Part shown: positions 1-8,880 of the stretch, piece by piece
Layout of the letters: every line of letters begins with the position of its first letter
Position numbering within the stretch: the first letter of the stretch is position 1
From: Rhodoplanes sp. Z2-YC6860
GTDB lineage: Bacteria > Pseudomonadota > Alphaproteobacteria > Rhizobiales > Xanthobacteraceae
DNA: 64,000 nucleotides
Direction: 5' to 3'
Assembly: GCF_001579845.1 (NCBI RefSeq)
Contig: NZ_CP007440.1
Span: forward strand, 6,408,029-6,472,028
The notes under the pieces: model-generated
Databases searched by the model: none
Told to the model about the DNA's origin: nothing
What the model saw: the letters and a program-made list of their open reading frames with translations, nothing else
Translations under genes and position numbers: made by a program

Positions 1-729
1 CCTGCGCTGCGGGCCGTCGATCTTTCGATCCGCGAGGGCGAATTCGTCTCCATCGTCGGCCCGTCGGGCTGCGGCAAGAGCACGCTGCTCTACGTGGTCG
101 GCGGATTCCTGTCGTCCGAAGGCGAGGTGCTGGTCGGTGGCAGCCGCATCACCGGCCCCGGCACCGACCGCGGCGTGGTGTTCCAGGAATACGCGCTGTT
201 TCCCTGGCTCACGGTGCGAAAGAACATCCTGTTCGGCCTTGAGCGCACCAGCGTTCCTGTGGCCGAACGCGACAAGACGGTCGAGCGGCTGATCAACGTC
301 ATCGGCTTGAAGGGCTTCGAGGAGCGCTACCCGCGTGAACTGTCGGGCGGCATGAAGCAGCGCGTCGCCATCGCCCGCACCATGGCCTGCGACCCCGCGA
401 TCCTGCTGCTCGACGAACCGTTCGGCGCGCTCGACGCCCAGACCCGCGAGGTGATGCAGGACGAGCTTCTTCGCCTGTGGCTCGATATGCGCAAGACTGT
501 GCTGATGATCACGCACGACGTGAGCGAGGCGGTGTATCTCTCCAACCGCATCTGCGTGATGTCGGCACGGCCGGGCCAGATCGTCGAGGAGTTCGTCATC
601 GATCTCGACCGCACCGTGCCGCGCGAGACGCTGTTTCTCTCCGACGCGTTCAACCGCATCCGCAACGAGGTGTGGCTCGCGGTGCGAAGGCAATCGCTGC
701 CGGCAGGACACTCCGATGGCAAAGCGTAG
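1..729 (+). CDS. NitT/TauT-type ABC transporter ATPase (5' end missing)
   Basis: This is the ATP-hydrolysing subunit of a nitrate/sulfonate/taurine-type importer, acting on the inner face of the cytoplasmic membrane. The frame is open from base 1, so the start lies outside the window. Visible motifs are Walker A GPSGCGKST near the left edge, Q-loop VFQEYALFPWL, signature LSGGMKQRVAIAR, Walker B ILLLDEPFGALD and the switch histidine in MITHDVSEAV. The end overlaps the next permease by 14 bp, so the three genes to 2280 are one operon. The binding protein is not in view, and the substrate cannot be read from the ATPase. Confidence 0.93.
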   Translation, partial: PALRAVDLSIREGEFVSIVGPSGCGKSTLLYVVGGFLSSEGEVLVGGSRITGPGTDRGVVFQEYALFPWLTVRKNILFGLERTSVPVAERDKTVERLINVIGLKGFEERYPRELSGGMKQRVAIARTMACDPAILLLDEPFGALDAQTREVMQDELLRLWLDMRKTVLMITHDVSEAVYLSNRICVMSARPGQIVEEFVIDLDRTVPRETLFLSDAFNRIRNEVWLAVRRQSLPAGHSDGKA

Positions 730-1507
730 CCGCCTGCCCCGCCCGCTGCTCTGGCTCTGGAACGCGACGCCACTCGTGCTGTTCGGCCTGCTTTGGCAAG
801 GCGTCAGCGCATCAGGACTGGTCGATCCGGCATTCCTGCCGCCGCCACGGACCGTGGGCCTGGCGCTGCTCGATCTGCTCGGCGGTCCGCAGATCAGGGA
901 CAACCTGCTGGTGACGCTCTATCGCTCCATCGCCGGTCTCGCGCTGGGCGCGGCGGCCGGCGTCCTCATCGGGCTGCTGATGGCGCGATCCGCACGCTTC
1001 AACGCCTACGTCGCCCCGATCGTCGGCGGCACCTATTCGCTGCCGAAATCGGCGCTGATCCCGCTTCTCATTCTCTGGTTCGGCGTGGGGTCGGCGACCG
1101 CGATCTGCGCGGTGTTCCTCGCCTGTCTGCTGCCAATGATCGTGCAGACCTTCCATGGCGTCGCCACCACGCCCAACGTGCTGGTGTGGAGTGCCGAGGC
1201 GATGGGCTATACGCCGCGGCAGCTGCTCACCCGCGTCTATCTGCGCCACGCGCTGCCGGACATCATGACCGGGCTGCGCATCGCGCTCGGTTTTTCGTTC
1301 GTGCTCGCGATCTCGTCGGAGATGATCGCGGCCAACAGCGGCATCGGCAAGCTGATCTTCATGTACGGCGAGAATGGCGCCTACGATTACATGTTCGCCG
1401 CCATCGCCTGCGTGGTCGCGGTCGCATATCTCGCCGACCGCGCCCTGCTCTGGGCGACGCGGCTGAGCCTGCACTGGCACGAGTCGGCCGTCGAGGCCGC
1501 CGCATGA
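716..1507 (+). CDS. ABC transporter permease, SsuC/TauC type
   Basis: This is an inner-membrane permease of 263 residues, the usual size for the NitT/TauT family. It has several hydrophobic segments and a cytoplasmic coupling (EAA-like) loop around EAMGYTPRQLLTRVYLRHALP, where the ATPase docks. The start ATG overlaps the end of the ATPase gene by 14 bp and the stop overlaps the next permease by 4 bp (ATGA), so translation is probably coupled. It is one of two unlike permeases, which suggests a heterodimeric channel. Substrate unknown. Confidence 0.92.
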   Translation: MAKRSRLPRPLLWLWNATPLVLFGLLWQGVSASGLVDPAFLPPPRTVGLALLDLLGGPQIRDNLLVTLYRSIAGLALGAAAGVLIGLLMARSARFNAYVAPIVGGTYSLPKSALIPLLILWFGVGSATAICAVFLACLLPMIVQTFHGVATTPNVLVWSAEAMGYTPRQLLTRVYLRHALPDIMTGLRIALGFSFVLAISSEMIAANSGIGKLIFMYGENGAYDYMFAAIACVVAVAYLADRALLWATRLSLHWHESAVEAAA

Positions 1508-2280
1508 CGGATCGCCCTGCGCCCAGCAAGCTCGGCCTTTACGCCCGCTCCGCCGTCTCGGTGCTGATCGTCATCATGGCGTGGGAAATCGCAGCGCGGA
1601 TGCAGTTCGTCTCCGCGCTGTTCCTGCCGCCCTTCAGCGCCGTGATGCTGCAGCTCTGGAGCACGATCGCCGACGGCACGCTGTTCACCGATCTTGGCGT
1701 CAGCCTCGGCCGCACCTTCGGCGGCCTCGCGATTGCGGCCGTGGGAGGCATCCTGCTCGGCGTCGCCATGGCGCGCGTCCGTGCGCTCGACTGGCTGCTC
1801 GATCCGCTGGTGGCGCTGGCCTTTCCCGCGCCCAAGATCGCGTTTCTGCCGGTGTTCATTCTTTGGTTCGGCATCGATCATCTCTCCAAGATCCTGCTGG
1901 TGGCGTTCACCTGCGTGTTTCCGGTGATGATCGGCGCCTACAGCGCGGCGCGCTCCGTCAACCGCGTGCTGATCTGGTCGGCATGGTCGCTTGGTACCGG
2001 CCGCACGGCGCTGCTCACCCACGTGATCCTGCCGGCCTGCGGTCCGCGCATCTTTGCGACCTTGCGTGTCGCCGTGCCGGTGGCGCTGGTCACAACCTTC
2101 ACGGCCGAGATGGTCGCGGGCGGCGGCGGCATGGGCGCGACGCTGATGTATTCCCAGCGCTTTTTCGAAAGCTCGACGGTCTTCGCCTATATCGTCGTGA
2201 TGCTCACGGTCGGCCTCGCCATCGACGCTGCGATGCAAGAGGTCCAGAGCCGCGTGCCGGCCACGGCCAACGTCCCGTAG
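1504..2280 (+). CDS. ABC transporter permease, second SsuC/TauC-type subunit
   Basis: This is an integral membrane permease of 258 residues, homologous to the gene before it. The start is the ATG at 1504 that overlaps the upstream stop by 4 bp; the frame is open further upstream but that stretch reads as shadow of the previous gene. The coupling loop is visible as WSAWSLGTGRTALLTHVILP. Two permeases with one ATPase is a less common layout for this family, where one permease usually forms a homodimer. Confidence 0.9.
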   Translation: MTDRPAPSKLGLYARSAVSVLIVIMAWEIAARMQFVSALFLPPFSAVMLQLWSTIADGTLFTDLGVSLGRTFGGLAIAAVGGILLGVAMARVRALDWLLDPLVALAFPAPKIAFLPVFILWFGIDHLSKILLVAFTCVFPVMIGAYSAARSVNRVLIWSAWSLGTGRTALLTHVILPACGPRIFATLRVAVPVALVTTFTAEMVAGGGGMGATLMYSQRFFESSTVFAYIVVMLTVGLAIDAAMQEVQSRVPATANVP

Positions 2281-2341
2281 CGGATAGCCTCGATTGTCGC
2301 AGAAACGGCCGCTTGCGCGGTCTTTCCAAGCCCGCTAGAGT

Positions 2342-2357
2342 TTGTTTGTATACATAT
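2342..2357 (+). promoter_or_regulatory. Putative operator, 16-bp site shared with 16666-16681
   Basis: The sequence fits TTGTTTGTAYACATAY and contains the perfect palindrome TGTATACA. It lies about 26 bp before the hydrolase start at 2383. A 14/16 copy lies about 67 bp before the start of the molybdenum hydroxylase operon. TGTA-TACA cores are typical of FadR-subgroup GntR regulators, but no GntR gene is in the window, so the regulator is a guess. Confidence 0.45.
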
Positions 2358-2382
2358 GATCTGCCGGCTGCGAGATCAGCGA

Positions 2383-3243
2383 ATGCCCCGTGCGACCACC
2401 AGGGACGGCATCCAACTGTATTACGAAGAGGCCGGCTCCGGCCCTGCGGTCGTGTTCGTTCACGAATACGCAGCCGACTACCGGACCTGGGAGCCGCAGA
2501 TGCGGCACTTCGCGCGCTCCCACCGCTGCATCACCTTCAGCCAGCGCGGCTATCCGCCCTCCGACATTCCGAACGACCCCGACGCCTATCTGCAGGACAG
2601 ATTCCGCGATGACGTGATCGCGGTCATGGACGCGCTGAAGATCGAGAAGGCCCACATCGTCGGCCATTCGATGGGCGCTGCCACCGCACTCCACGTCGGC
2701 ATCCGCTATCCGGAGCGCTGCATCTCGGTGATCGCCGCGGGCTGCGGCTATGGTTCGAGCGCCGACGCCGCCAAGGTCGAAGAGGCCCGCGCGGCGTCCC
2801 GCGAGATCGGCAAGATGTTCGCCGAAACCTCGATGGAAGAGAGCGCGCGGCGCTACGCCGACGGCGTGGTGCGGCAGGCGCATAAGAACAAGGACCCGCG
2901 CGGCTACGCGCACTTCGTCAAGCTCTTGAGCGAGCATTCGCCGCTCGGCCATTCGCTCACCATGCTGAACCTGCAGGCCAAGCGCCCGTCGCTCTGGGAG
3001 ATGGAAGCCGAGCTGAAGGCGTTCAAGCCGCCGCTCTTCATCATCGTCGGCGACGAGGACGACTGGTGCGTCGACGGCAGCATCTATCTGCGACGCACCG
3101 TGCCGACCGCGGGTCTCTATGTGGTGCCGCGCACCGGCCATACGCTGACCAGCGAAGAGCCCGAGAAATTCAATGCGGCGTTGGAGGAATTCTTCGCCGA
3201 AACCGAGCGCGGGCGCTGGCTCGCGCACAAGCCAAAGAAGTAA
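2383..3243 (+). CDS. Alpha/beta hydrolase (paralogue of 23459-24337)
   Basis: This is a cytoplasmic serine hydrolase of 286 residues with the alpha/beta fold. The nucleophile elbow is GHSMGA, the acid is in VGDEDDWC and the histidine is in RTGHTL. The oxyanion-hole region reads FVHEYAAD, where many relatives have HG. I chose the ATG at 2383 (MPRATT) because it matches the start of the paralogue at 23459; an in-frame ATG at 2356 would add nine residues. It is followed by an SDR and a Liv-type importer, so it may open a lactone, enol-lactone or ester of the imported compound. Substrate unknown. Confidence 0.85.
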   Translation: MPRATTRDGIQLYYEEAGSGPAVVFVHEYAADYRTWEPQMRHFARSHRCITFSQRGYPPSDIPNDPDAYLQDRFRDDVIAVMDALKIEKAHIVGHSMGAATALHVGIRYPERCISVIAAGCGYGSSADAAKVEEARAASREIGKMFAETSMEESARRYADGVVRQAHKNKDPRGYAHFVKLLSEHSPLGHSLTMLNLQAKRPSLWEMEAELKAFKPPLFIIVGDEDDWCVDGSIYLRRTVPTAGLYVVPRTGHTLTSEEPEKFNAALEEFFAETERGRWLAHKPKK

Positions 3244-3269
3244 TCGATCCAAATATCAGGAGGTGCCCC

Positions 3270-4088
3270 ATGGATCTCAAGCTCAAAGGCAAAACCGCGC
3301 TGGTGACCGGCGGCAGCGAGGGCATCGGCAAGGGCATTGCGATCGCCTTGGCCAACGAAGGCGTCGATGTCGCGATCTGCTCCCGCAGCAAGGATAAGCT
3401 CGAAGCCACCGCGGCGGAGATCGCGAAGGCAACCGGCCGCAAGATCGTGCCGATCCCGGCCGATCTGCGCCAGGACAAGGACGCCAAGAACTTCATCGAG
3501 CAGGCGCACAAGGCGCTCGGCCGCTGCGACATCATGATCAACAACGCCGGCTCGGCGGCGGGCGGCGTGATCGAGCATCTCACCGAGGACGACTGGGAAG
3601 CCGGCCTGCAGCTCAAGTTCATGGGCTACGTGCGCTGCCTGCGCTACGTCCTGCCCATCATGGTCAAGCAGGGCGGCGGCCGCGTCGTGAACCTGATCGG
3701 CAACGACGGCGTGAAGCCGTCCTACTGGGAGATCTGCCCAGGTGCGGCCAACGCGGCAGGTCAGAACCTCACCGTGTCGCTCGCCGGCCAGTACGGCAAG
3801 CACGGCATCAGCTTCTGCGCCGTGAACCCCGGCCCGGTGCGCACAGAGCGCTGGGCGGGCCTGGTCAAGGCCATGTCGCGCGACATGAAGATTTCCTACG
3901 AGGAGGCCGACACGCTGGCGCCCTCCTCGATCCCGCTTGGCCGCATCGCCGAGGTCGACGAAGTCGCCAATCTCGTCGTGATGCTCGCCTCCCCGATGAT
4001 GCAGATGGTCAACGGCACCATGATCGAGATCGACGGCGGTCAGGACAAGCCGTTGATGGATCGCTTCCGCGACAAGAACCGGAGTTGA
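3270..4088 (+). CDS. SDR family protein with atypical active site
   Basis: This is a Rossmann-fold short-chain dehydrogenase/reductase-type protein of 272 residues. The nucleotide-binding TGGSEGIGKG and the structural INNAG motif are clear. The start at 3270 has a good ribosome site (CAGGAGG). The usual catalytic YxxxK is missing: the aligned stretch reads EICPGAANAA, and the catalytic-serine region reads NLIGND. The paralogue at 22647 keeps the tyrosine but also lacks the lysine. It probably binds NAD(P), but its reaction may differ from an ordinary SDR. It is co-directional with the hydrolase before it (26-bp gap). Confidence 0.82.
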   Translation: MDLKLKGKTALVTGGSEGIGKGIAIALANEGVDVAICSRSKDKLEATAAEIAKATGRKIVPIPADLRQDKDAKNFIEQAHKALGRCDIMINNAGSAAGGVIEHLTEDDWEAGLQLKFMGYVRCLRYVLPIMVKQGGGRVVNLIGNDGVKPSYWEICPGAANAAGQNLTVSLAGQYGKHGISFCAVNPGPVRTERWAGLVKAMSRDMKISYEEADTLAPSSIPLGRIAEVDEVANLVVMLASPMMQMVNGTMIEIDGGQDKPLMDRFRDKNRS

Positions 4089-4153
4089 CTCCGGCAAAGC
4101 GCGAGCCCGACAATTGATGAAATGCCGGACACACCCACGCAGGAGTCTCTCCC

Positions 4154-5380
4154 ATGGTCACCAGGATGATCACCAAGCGTAACGTGTTCTTGCTCGCATT
4201 CACAGCCGCGGCCGCCTTGGGCTTTACAGCCCAAGGCTCTGCTCAAGAAACCATCAAGATCGGCGAACTCAACAGCTACAAGACCCAGTCGGCCTTCCTC
4301 GATCCCTACAAGAAGGGCATGGAGCTCGCACTCGAAGAGGTCAACGGCAAGGGCGGCGTGCTCGGCAAGAAGCTCGAGCTGATCTCGCGCGACGACGGCA
4401 CCAATCCGGGCGAAGCGGTCCGCGTTGCCGAGGAATTGATCACCCGCGAAGGCGTGTCGATGATCGCGGGCACGTTCCTCTCGCACATCGGTCTCGCGGT
4501 GACCAACTTCGCCGGCCAGAAGAAGGTGTTTTTCCTCGCCGCCGAGCCGCTCACCGACAAAATCACCTGGCAGAACGGCAACAAGTACACCTATCGGCTG
4601 CGCGCCACGACCTACATGCAGACCGCGATGCTGCTGCCGGCCGCACTCGAGGCCAAGAAGAAGCGCTGGGCGCTGGTCTATCCGGACTTCGAGTACGGCC
4701 AGTCGGCGGTCGAGAACTTCAAGGCGCTGATGAAGAAATCGCAGCCCGACATCGAGTTCGTCACCGAACAGGCAACGCCGCTCGGCAAGGTCGACGCCGG
4801 CGCAGTGGCGCAGGCGATCGACGACGCCAAGCCCGACGCGATCTTCAACGTGCTGTTCGGACCGGACCTCGCGAAGTTCGTCCGCGAGGGCAACACCCGC
4901 GGCGTGTTCAAGAACCGCGTCGTGGTGAGCCTGCTCTCCGGCGAGCCGGAATATCTCGATCCGCTGAAGGACGAGGCCCCGGTCGGCTGGACCGTCACAG
5001 GTTATCCCTGGGACAAGGTCAAGACGCCGGAGCACATGGCGTTCGTCGCCGCCTATCAGAAAAAGTTCAATGACTATCCGCGGCTCGGGTCGATCGTCGG
5101 CTACTCGACGATCAAATCGATCGCTGCCGGCATCGCCAAGGCGGGCTCGACCGATACGGAGAAGATGGTCGCGGCCTTCGCCGGCCTGAAGGTCGACAGT
5201 CCGTTCGGGCCGTTCGAGTACCGCGCCAGCGACCATCAGGCCACCATGGGCGCCTATGTCGGCAAGATCGCGCTGGAGAACGGCAAGGGCACCATGAGCG
5301 ACTTCAAGTATATCGATGGCGCAACCGTTCTGCCGTCCGACGCCGAGGTGAAGAAGCTCCGGCCCGCGGAGGCGAACTGA
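4154..5380 (+). CDS. Liv-type ABC transporter substrate-binding protein
   Basis: This is a periplasmic binding protein of 408 residues, type I fold (LivK / branched-chain amino acid family). A signal peptide with a long hydrophobic run ends near QGSAQE, followed by IKIGELNSYKTQSAF, typical of the mature start. An AGGAG lies before the ATG. It heads the permease and two ATPase genes to 8855. Members of this family in catabolic islands often bind aromatic acids, amides or other carboxylates rather than leucine, and the neighbouring hydrolase and SDR favour such a role. Confidence 0.92.
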   Translation: MVTRMITKRNVFLLAFTAAAALGFTAQGSAQETIKIGELNSYKTQSAFLDPYKKGMELALEEVNGKGGVLGKKLELISRDDGTNPGEAVRVAEELITREGVSMIAGTFLSHIGLAVTNFAGQKKVFFLAAEPLTDKITWQNGNKYTYRLRATTYMQTAMLLPAALEAKKKRWALVYPDFEYGQSAVENFKALMKKSQPDIEFVTEQATPLGKVDAGAVAQAIDDAKPDAIFNVLFGPDLAKFVREGNTRGVFKNRVVVSLLSGEPEYLDPLKDEAPVGWTVTGYPWDKVKTPEHMAFVAAYQKKFNDYPRLGSIVGYSTIKSIAAGIAKAGSTDTEKMVAAFAGLKVDSPFGPFEYRASDHQATMGAYVGKIALENGKGTMSDFKYIDGATVLPSDAEVKKLRPAEAN

Positions 5381-5404
5381 CCGGACCGGCTGCGACTGGC
5401 TTGC

Positions 5405-5437
5405 GCCCTCTTCTCGCGGAACATGCGAGGAGAGGGC
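5405..5437. terminator. Hairpin between binding-protein and permease genes
   Basis: Arms at 5405-5417 and 5425-5437 pair over 13 bp with one mismatch, around a 7-nt loop (GGAACAT). There is no T-run, so it is more likely an mRNA-stabilising or attenuating hairpin that keeps the binding-protein message more abundant than the permease message. It could also be a short member of a dispersed CCTCTC/GAGAGG repeat family. Confidence 0.55.
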
Positions 5438-5470
5438 CGCCAGCCTGAGCCGCCAACTCCTTGAGCCGCG

Positions 5471-7357
5471 ATGTCGCTCAACGCATTCCTGTTCCAGGCG
5501 GTCAACGGTCTTTCCACCGCCTCCGGACTCTTTCTCGTCGCCGCCGGCCTCTCGCTGATTTTCGGCGTCTCGCGCATCGTCAACATCGCGCACGGGTCCC
5601 TCTATATGCTCGGGACCTACATCGCCTACACGTTTGCCACGAGGCTCGGCGGCGGCTTCGGATTCTGGGGTGGCATCGTCGCCACCGCGCTCATTGTCGG
5701 CGCGATCGGGGCTGCGATCGAGTTTGTGCTGCTGCGGCAGATCTACCGCGCGCCCGAACTGTTCCAGCTGCTCGCGACCTTCGCGCTGGTGCTCGTCATC
5801 AACGACGCAACGCTCTATCTCTGGGGCCCGGAAGACCTGCTCGGCCCGCGCGCACCGGGGCTGCGCGACGCCGTCGAATTCCTGGGACGGAGATTGCCGA
5901 GCTACGACGTGTTCCTGATCGTCGTCGGCCCGCTCGTTCTTCTGGCGATGCATCTGCTCCTGGCGAAGACGCGCTTCGGCCGTCTCATTCGCGCCGCGAC
6001 GCAAGACCGCGAGATGGTCGGCGCGCTCGGCGTCAACCAGTCGATGCTGTTCACCGCGGTGTTTGCGCTGGGCTCGCTGCTCGCAGGCCTCGGAGGCGCG
6101 CTTCAAGTCGCCCGCGAGCCGGCCAACCTCACGACCGACCTCAACGCCATCAGCGACGCCTTCGTCGTCGTGGTCGTCGGCGGCATGGGCTCGATCCCGG
6201 GTGCGTATCTCGCCGCCGTGATCATCGCCGAGGTGAAAGCTCTGTGCATCGGACTCGGCGTGGTCGACTTCGGCTTCATCAAGATCAACTTCACCAAGTT
6301 CACGCTGGTCGCCGAATTCATCGTCATGGCCGTGGTGCTGATCGCGCGGCCCTACGGCCTCCTCGGCCGGCCGCAAGGCACGGTGCGTTCCATCGCCGAG
6401 CCGGAGGAACCGATTCGCCCGGCGACGCCGATTGTCAAAACGCTCGGCGTTGCAGCGCTCGTGCTGCTGCTGGCGCTGCCGTTCCTCGCACAGTCCTCGC
6501 CGTATCTCCTGGTCCTCGGCATCGACGTGCTGATCGCGGTGCTGTTTGCCACCAGCCTGCACTTCATCATGGGCCCCGGCGGCATGCACTCGTTCGGGCA
6601 TGCCGCCTACTTCGGCCTCGGCGCCTATGGCGCGGCGCTGTCGCTGAAATTCCTCGCGGCCTCGATGGGCCTCGCGCTGATGATCGCGCCGATCGCGGCG
6701 CTGCTCGGCGCCTTGCTGTTCGGCTGGTTCGCGGTGCGGCTCTCCGGCGTGTACCTCGCAATGCTTACGCTCGCCTTCGCTCAGATCGTCTGGGCCGCGG
6801 TGTTCCAATGGGAGCCGTTCACCGGCGGTTCGAACGGCGTGGTCGGCGTCTGGCCGAAGCCGCCGTTCGACAAGAGCTCGGCCTACTTCCTCCTGGCGCT
6901 GGCGCTCACGGTGCCGGCCGTGCTGCTGCTGCGCCGCTTCCTGTTCTCGCCCTTCGGCTATGCGATGCGCGCCGGCCGCGACTCGCCGCTGCGCGCCGAG
7001 GCCATCGGCATCGACGTGAAACGCGTGCACTGGCTGGCGTTCGCGGTCGCGGGCGGCGCCTGCGGCATCGCCGGCGGGCTGTTCGCCTTCGCCAAGGGCT
7101 CGATCTCGCCGGAAACCATCCACGTCGGCCGCTCGATCGATGGCCTTGTGATGGTGCTGCTCGGCGGCCTGCAGACGCTGACCGGACCTATCGTGGGCGC
7201 CTCGGTCTTCGCCGTGCTGCAGGATACCATCATGCGCTCGACCGAATACTGGCGCGCGCTTCTTGGCGGCGTGATCCTGCTGCTGGTTCTGGTGTTTCCG
7301 TCGGGCATCGTCGGCGGCATCATCAACCTCGCGCGCCGCGGGAAGCCCGCGTCATGA
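5471..7357 (+). CDS. Fused LivH-LivM-type ABC transporter permease
   Basis: This is an inner-membrane protein of 628 residues that carries both permease halves of a Liv-type importer. Residues 1 to about 295 match LivH (start SLNAFLFQAVNG, IVNIAHGSLYMLGTY). After a short linker with IAEPEEPIRPATP, residues about 315 to 628 match LivM (MGPGGMHSFGHAAYFGLGAYGAALS, GVYLAMLTLAFAQI). LivH and LivM are separate proteins in the classical E. coli system. The stop overlaps the LivG start by 4 bp. Confidence 0.92.
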   Translation: MSLNAFLFQAVNGLSTASGLFLVAAGLSLIFGVSRIVNIAHGSLYMLGTYIAYTFATRLGGGFGFWGGIVATALIVGAIGAAIEFVLLRQIYRAPELFQLLATFALVLVINDATLYLWGPEDLLGPRAPGLRDAVEFLGRRLPSYDVFLIVVGPLVLLAMHLLLAKTRFGRLIRAATQDREMVGALGVNQSMLFTAVFALGSLLAGLGGALQVAREPANLTTDLNAISDAFVVVVVGGMGSIPGAYLAAVIIAEVKALCIGLGVVDFGFIKINFTKFTLVAEFIVMAVVLIARPYGLLGRPQGTVRSIAEPEEPIRPATPIVKTLGVAALVLLLALPFLAQSSPYLLVLGIDVLIAVLFATSLHFIMGPGGMHSFGHAAYFGLGAYGAALSLKFLAASMGLALMIAPIAALLGALLFGWFAVRLSGVYLAMLTLAFAQIVWAAVFQWEPFTGGSNGVVGVWPKPPFDKSSAYFLLALALTVPAVLLLRRFLFSPFGYAMRAGRDSPLRAEAIGIDVKRVHWLAFAVAGGACGIAGGLFAFAKGSISPETIHVGRSIDGLVMVLLGGLQTLTGPIVGASVFAVLQDTIMRSTEYWRALLGGVILLLVLVFPSGIVGGIINLARRGKPAS

Positions 7358-8121
7358 GCGAGCTCGCGATCAGCAACCTCTCGAAAGCCTTCGGCGGCGT
7401 TCACGCCGTGCGCGACGTCAGCTTCACGATCGGCAAGGGCGAGTTCCTGGCGCTGATCGGGCCGAACGGCGCCGGCAAATCGACCTGCTTCAATATGATC
7501 AACGGCCAGCTCCGGCCGGATTCCGGCGAGATCCGGTTCGGCGGCCGCAACATCGCAGGGCTCGCGCCGCGCGACATCTGGAAGCTCGGCGTCGGCCGCA
7601 CCTTCCAGGTCGCGGCGACCTTCGGCTCGATGACGGTCGCCGAGAACGTGCAGATGGCGCTGATCTCGCACGCCGGCGAGATCTACCGGTTCTGGAAGCC
7701 CGCGGCGCAGCGGCACAAGGAGCGCGCGCTGGCATTGCTCGATCAGGTCGGCATGAAGGCCGCCGCCGACCGGCCCAGTCGCGAGTTGGCTTACGGCGAT
7801 GTCAAACGCGTCGAACTCGCCATTGCCCTGGCCAACGATCCTCACCTCCTTCTCATGGACGAGCCGACTGCCGGCATGGCGCCGCGCGAACGGAACGAAC
7901 TGATCGCCCTGGTGAAGCGCCTCGTGCTGGAGCGCGGCATCTCCGTGCTGTTCACCGAACATTCGATGGACGTGGTGTTCACGCATGCAGACCGCATCAT
8001 CGTTCTGTCGCGCGGCCGGCTGATCGCCGACGGAAACGCCCAATCGATCCGCGATGACGAGAAGGTCCGCGAAGTCTATTTCGGCACCGGCAAGACTTTT
8101 GTGAAGGCGCACGCGCCATGA
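7354..8121 (+). CDS. livG: ABC transporter ATPase, LivG type
   Basis: This is one of two ATPases of the Liv-type importer, 255 residues. Walker A is GPNGAGKST, Walker B is LLLMDEPTAGM and the switch histidine is in FTEHSMDVVF. The signature stretch reads LAYGDVKRVELAIAL, the degenerate form usual for LivG. The start at 7354 overlaps the permease stop; the frame runs open far upstream through the permease gene, which is shadow. It overlaps LivF by 4 bp. Confidence 0.93.
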   Translation: MSELAISNLSKAFGGVHAVRDVSFTIGKGEFLALIGPNGAGKSTCFNMINGQLRPDSGEIRFGGRNIAGLAPRDIWKLGVGRTFQVAATFGSMTVAENVQMALISHAGEIYRFWKPAAQRHKERALALLDQVGMKAAADRPSRELAYGDVKRVELAIALANDPHLLLMDEPTAGMAPRERNELIALVKRLVLERGISVLFTEHSMDVVFTHADRIIVLSRGRLIADGNAQSIRDDEKVREVYFGTGKTFVKAHAP

Positions 8122-8855
8122 ACGCGAGCAAGAGCGAGACCATCCTTTCGGTCGAGAAGCTCGCGGCGTCTTACGGCGCGGCGCAGATCCTCTACGACCT
8201 GTCGCTCGAGGTTGGCCGCGGCGAGGTCGTGGCATTGATGGGGAGAAACGGCGCCGGCAAGTCGACCACCATGAAGGCCATCATGGGCCTGATGGCGCGC
8301 AAGGGTCAGGTGACCTTCAACGGCGTCGACATCTCGCGCGCAAAACCGCACGAGATCGCGCGCCTCGGACTCGGTTTCACACCGGAAGACCGTAGGATTT
8401 TTGCCGATCTCACCGTGATGGAGAATCTCGACATCGGCCGCCAGCCGCCGCGAAGCTTTGCCGATGGCACGGCTGCGCCGGAGTGGAGTCCGGAGCGGCT
8501 GTTCAAGCTGTTTCCGAACCTCGGTGAGATGCCCGACCGCCCCGGGGGCCGCATGAGCGGCGGCGAGCAGCAGATGCTCACCGTGGCGCGCACGCTGATG
8601 GGTAACCCGCTGCTGGTGCTGCTCGACGAACCGTCGGAAGGCGTCGCGCCGCTGATCGTCGAGCAGATGGCCAACACGATTCTCGAGTTGAAGAAGGAGG
8701 GCCTGTCGATCCTCCTGTCGGAACAGAACATGGTGTTCGCTGAGCTTGTATCGGATCGCGCCTATGTTCTGGAAAAGGGCGAGATCCGCTGGCATGGCAC
8801 CATGGCGGCGCTCGCGGTTGATTCGGCGGTGCAACGCAGCTATCTCACGCTTTAG
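8118..8855 (+). CDS. livF: ABC transporter ATPase, LivF type
   Basis: This is the second ATPase of the Liv-type importer, 245 residues. Walker A is GRNGAGKST, the signature is MSGGEQQMLTVARTLM, Walker B is LVLLDEPSEGVAP, and LLSEQNMVFA marks the switch region in the form usual for LivF. It completes a binding protein - HM fusion - G - F set. The MarR gene follows 25 bp later. Confidence 0.93.
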   Translation: MNASKSETILSVEKLAASYGAAQILYDLSLEVGRGEVVALMGRNGAGKSTTMKAIMGLMARKGQVTFNGVDISRAKPHEIARLGLGFTPEDRRIFADLTVMENLDIGRQPPRSFADGTAAPEWSPERLFKLFPNLGEMPDRPGGRMSGGEQQMLTVARTLMGNPLLVLLDEPSEGVAPLIVEQMANTILELKKEGLSILLSEQNMVFAELVSDRAYVLEKGEIRWHGTMAALAVDSAVQRSYLTL

Positions 8856-8880
8856 TTTTTTAAATCGAGAATTGCCGATC

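Noticed and set aside
5405-5437. Full intrinsic terminator between the Liv-type binding protein and permease
   Set aside because: The stem is strong but no T-run follows on either side, and the permease must be expressed from the same operon; kept only as a stabilising or attenuating hairpin.
4040-7123. Minus-strand open frame of over 1000 codons opposite the Liv-type genes
   Set aside because: It is rich in Arg, His, Asp, Glu and Gln with no domain, and mirrors the codon bias of the clear plus-strand genes. It is a shadow frame of high-GC coding DNA.
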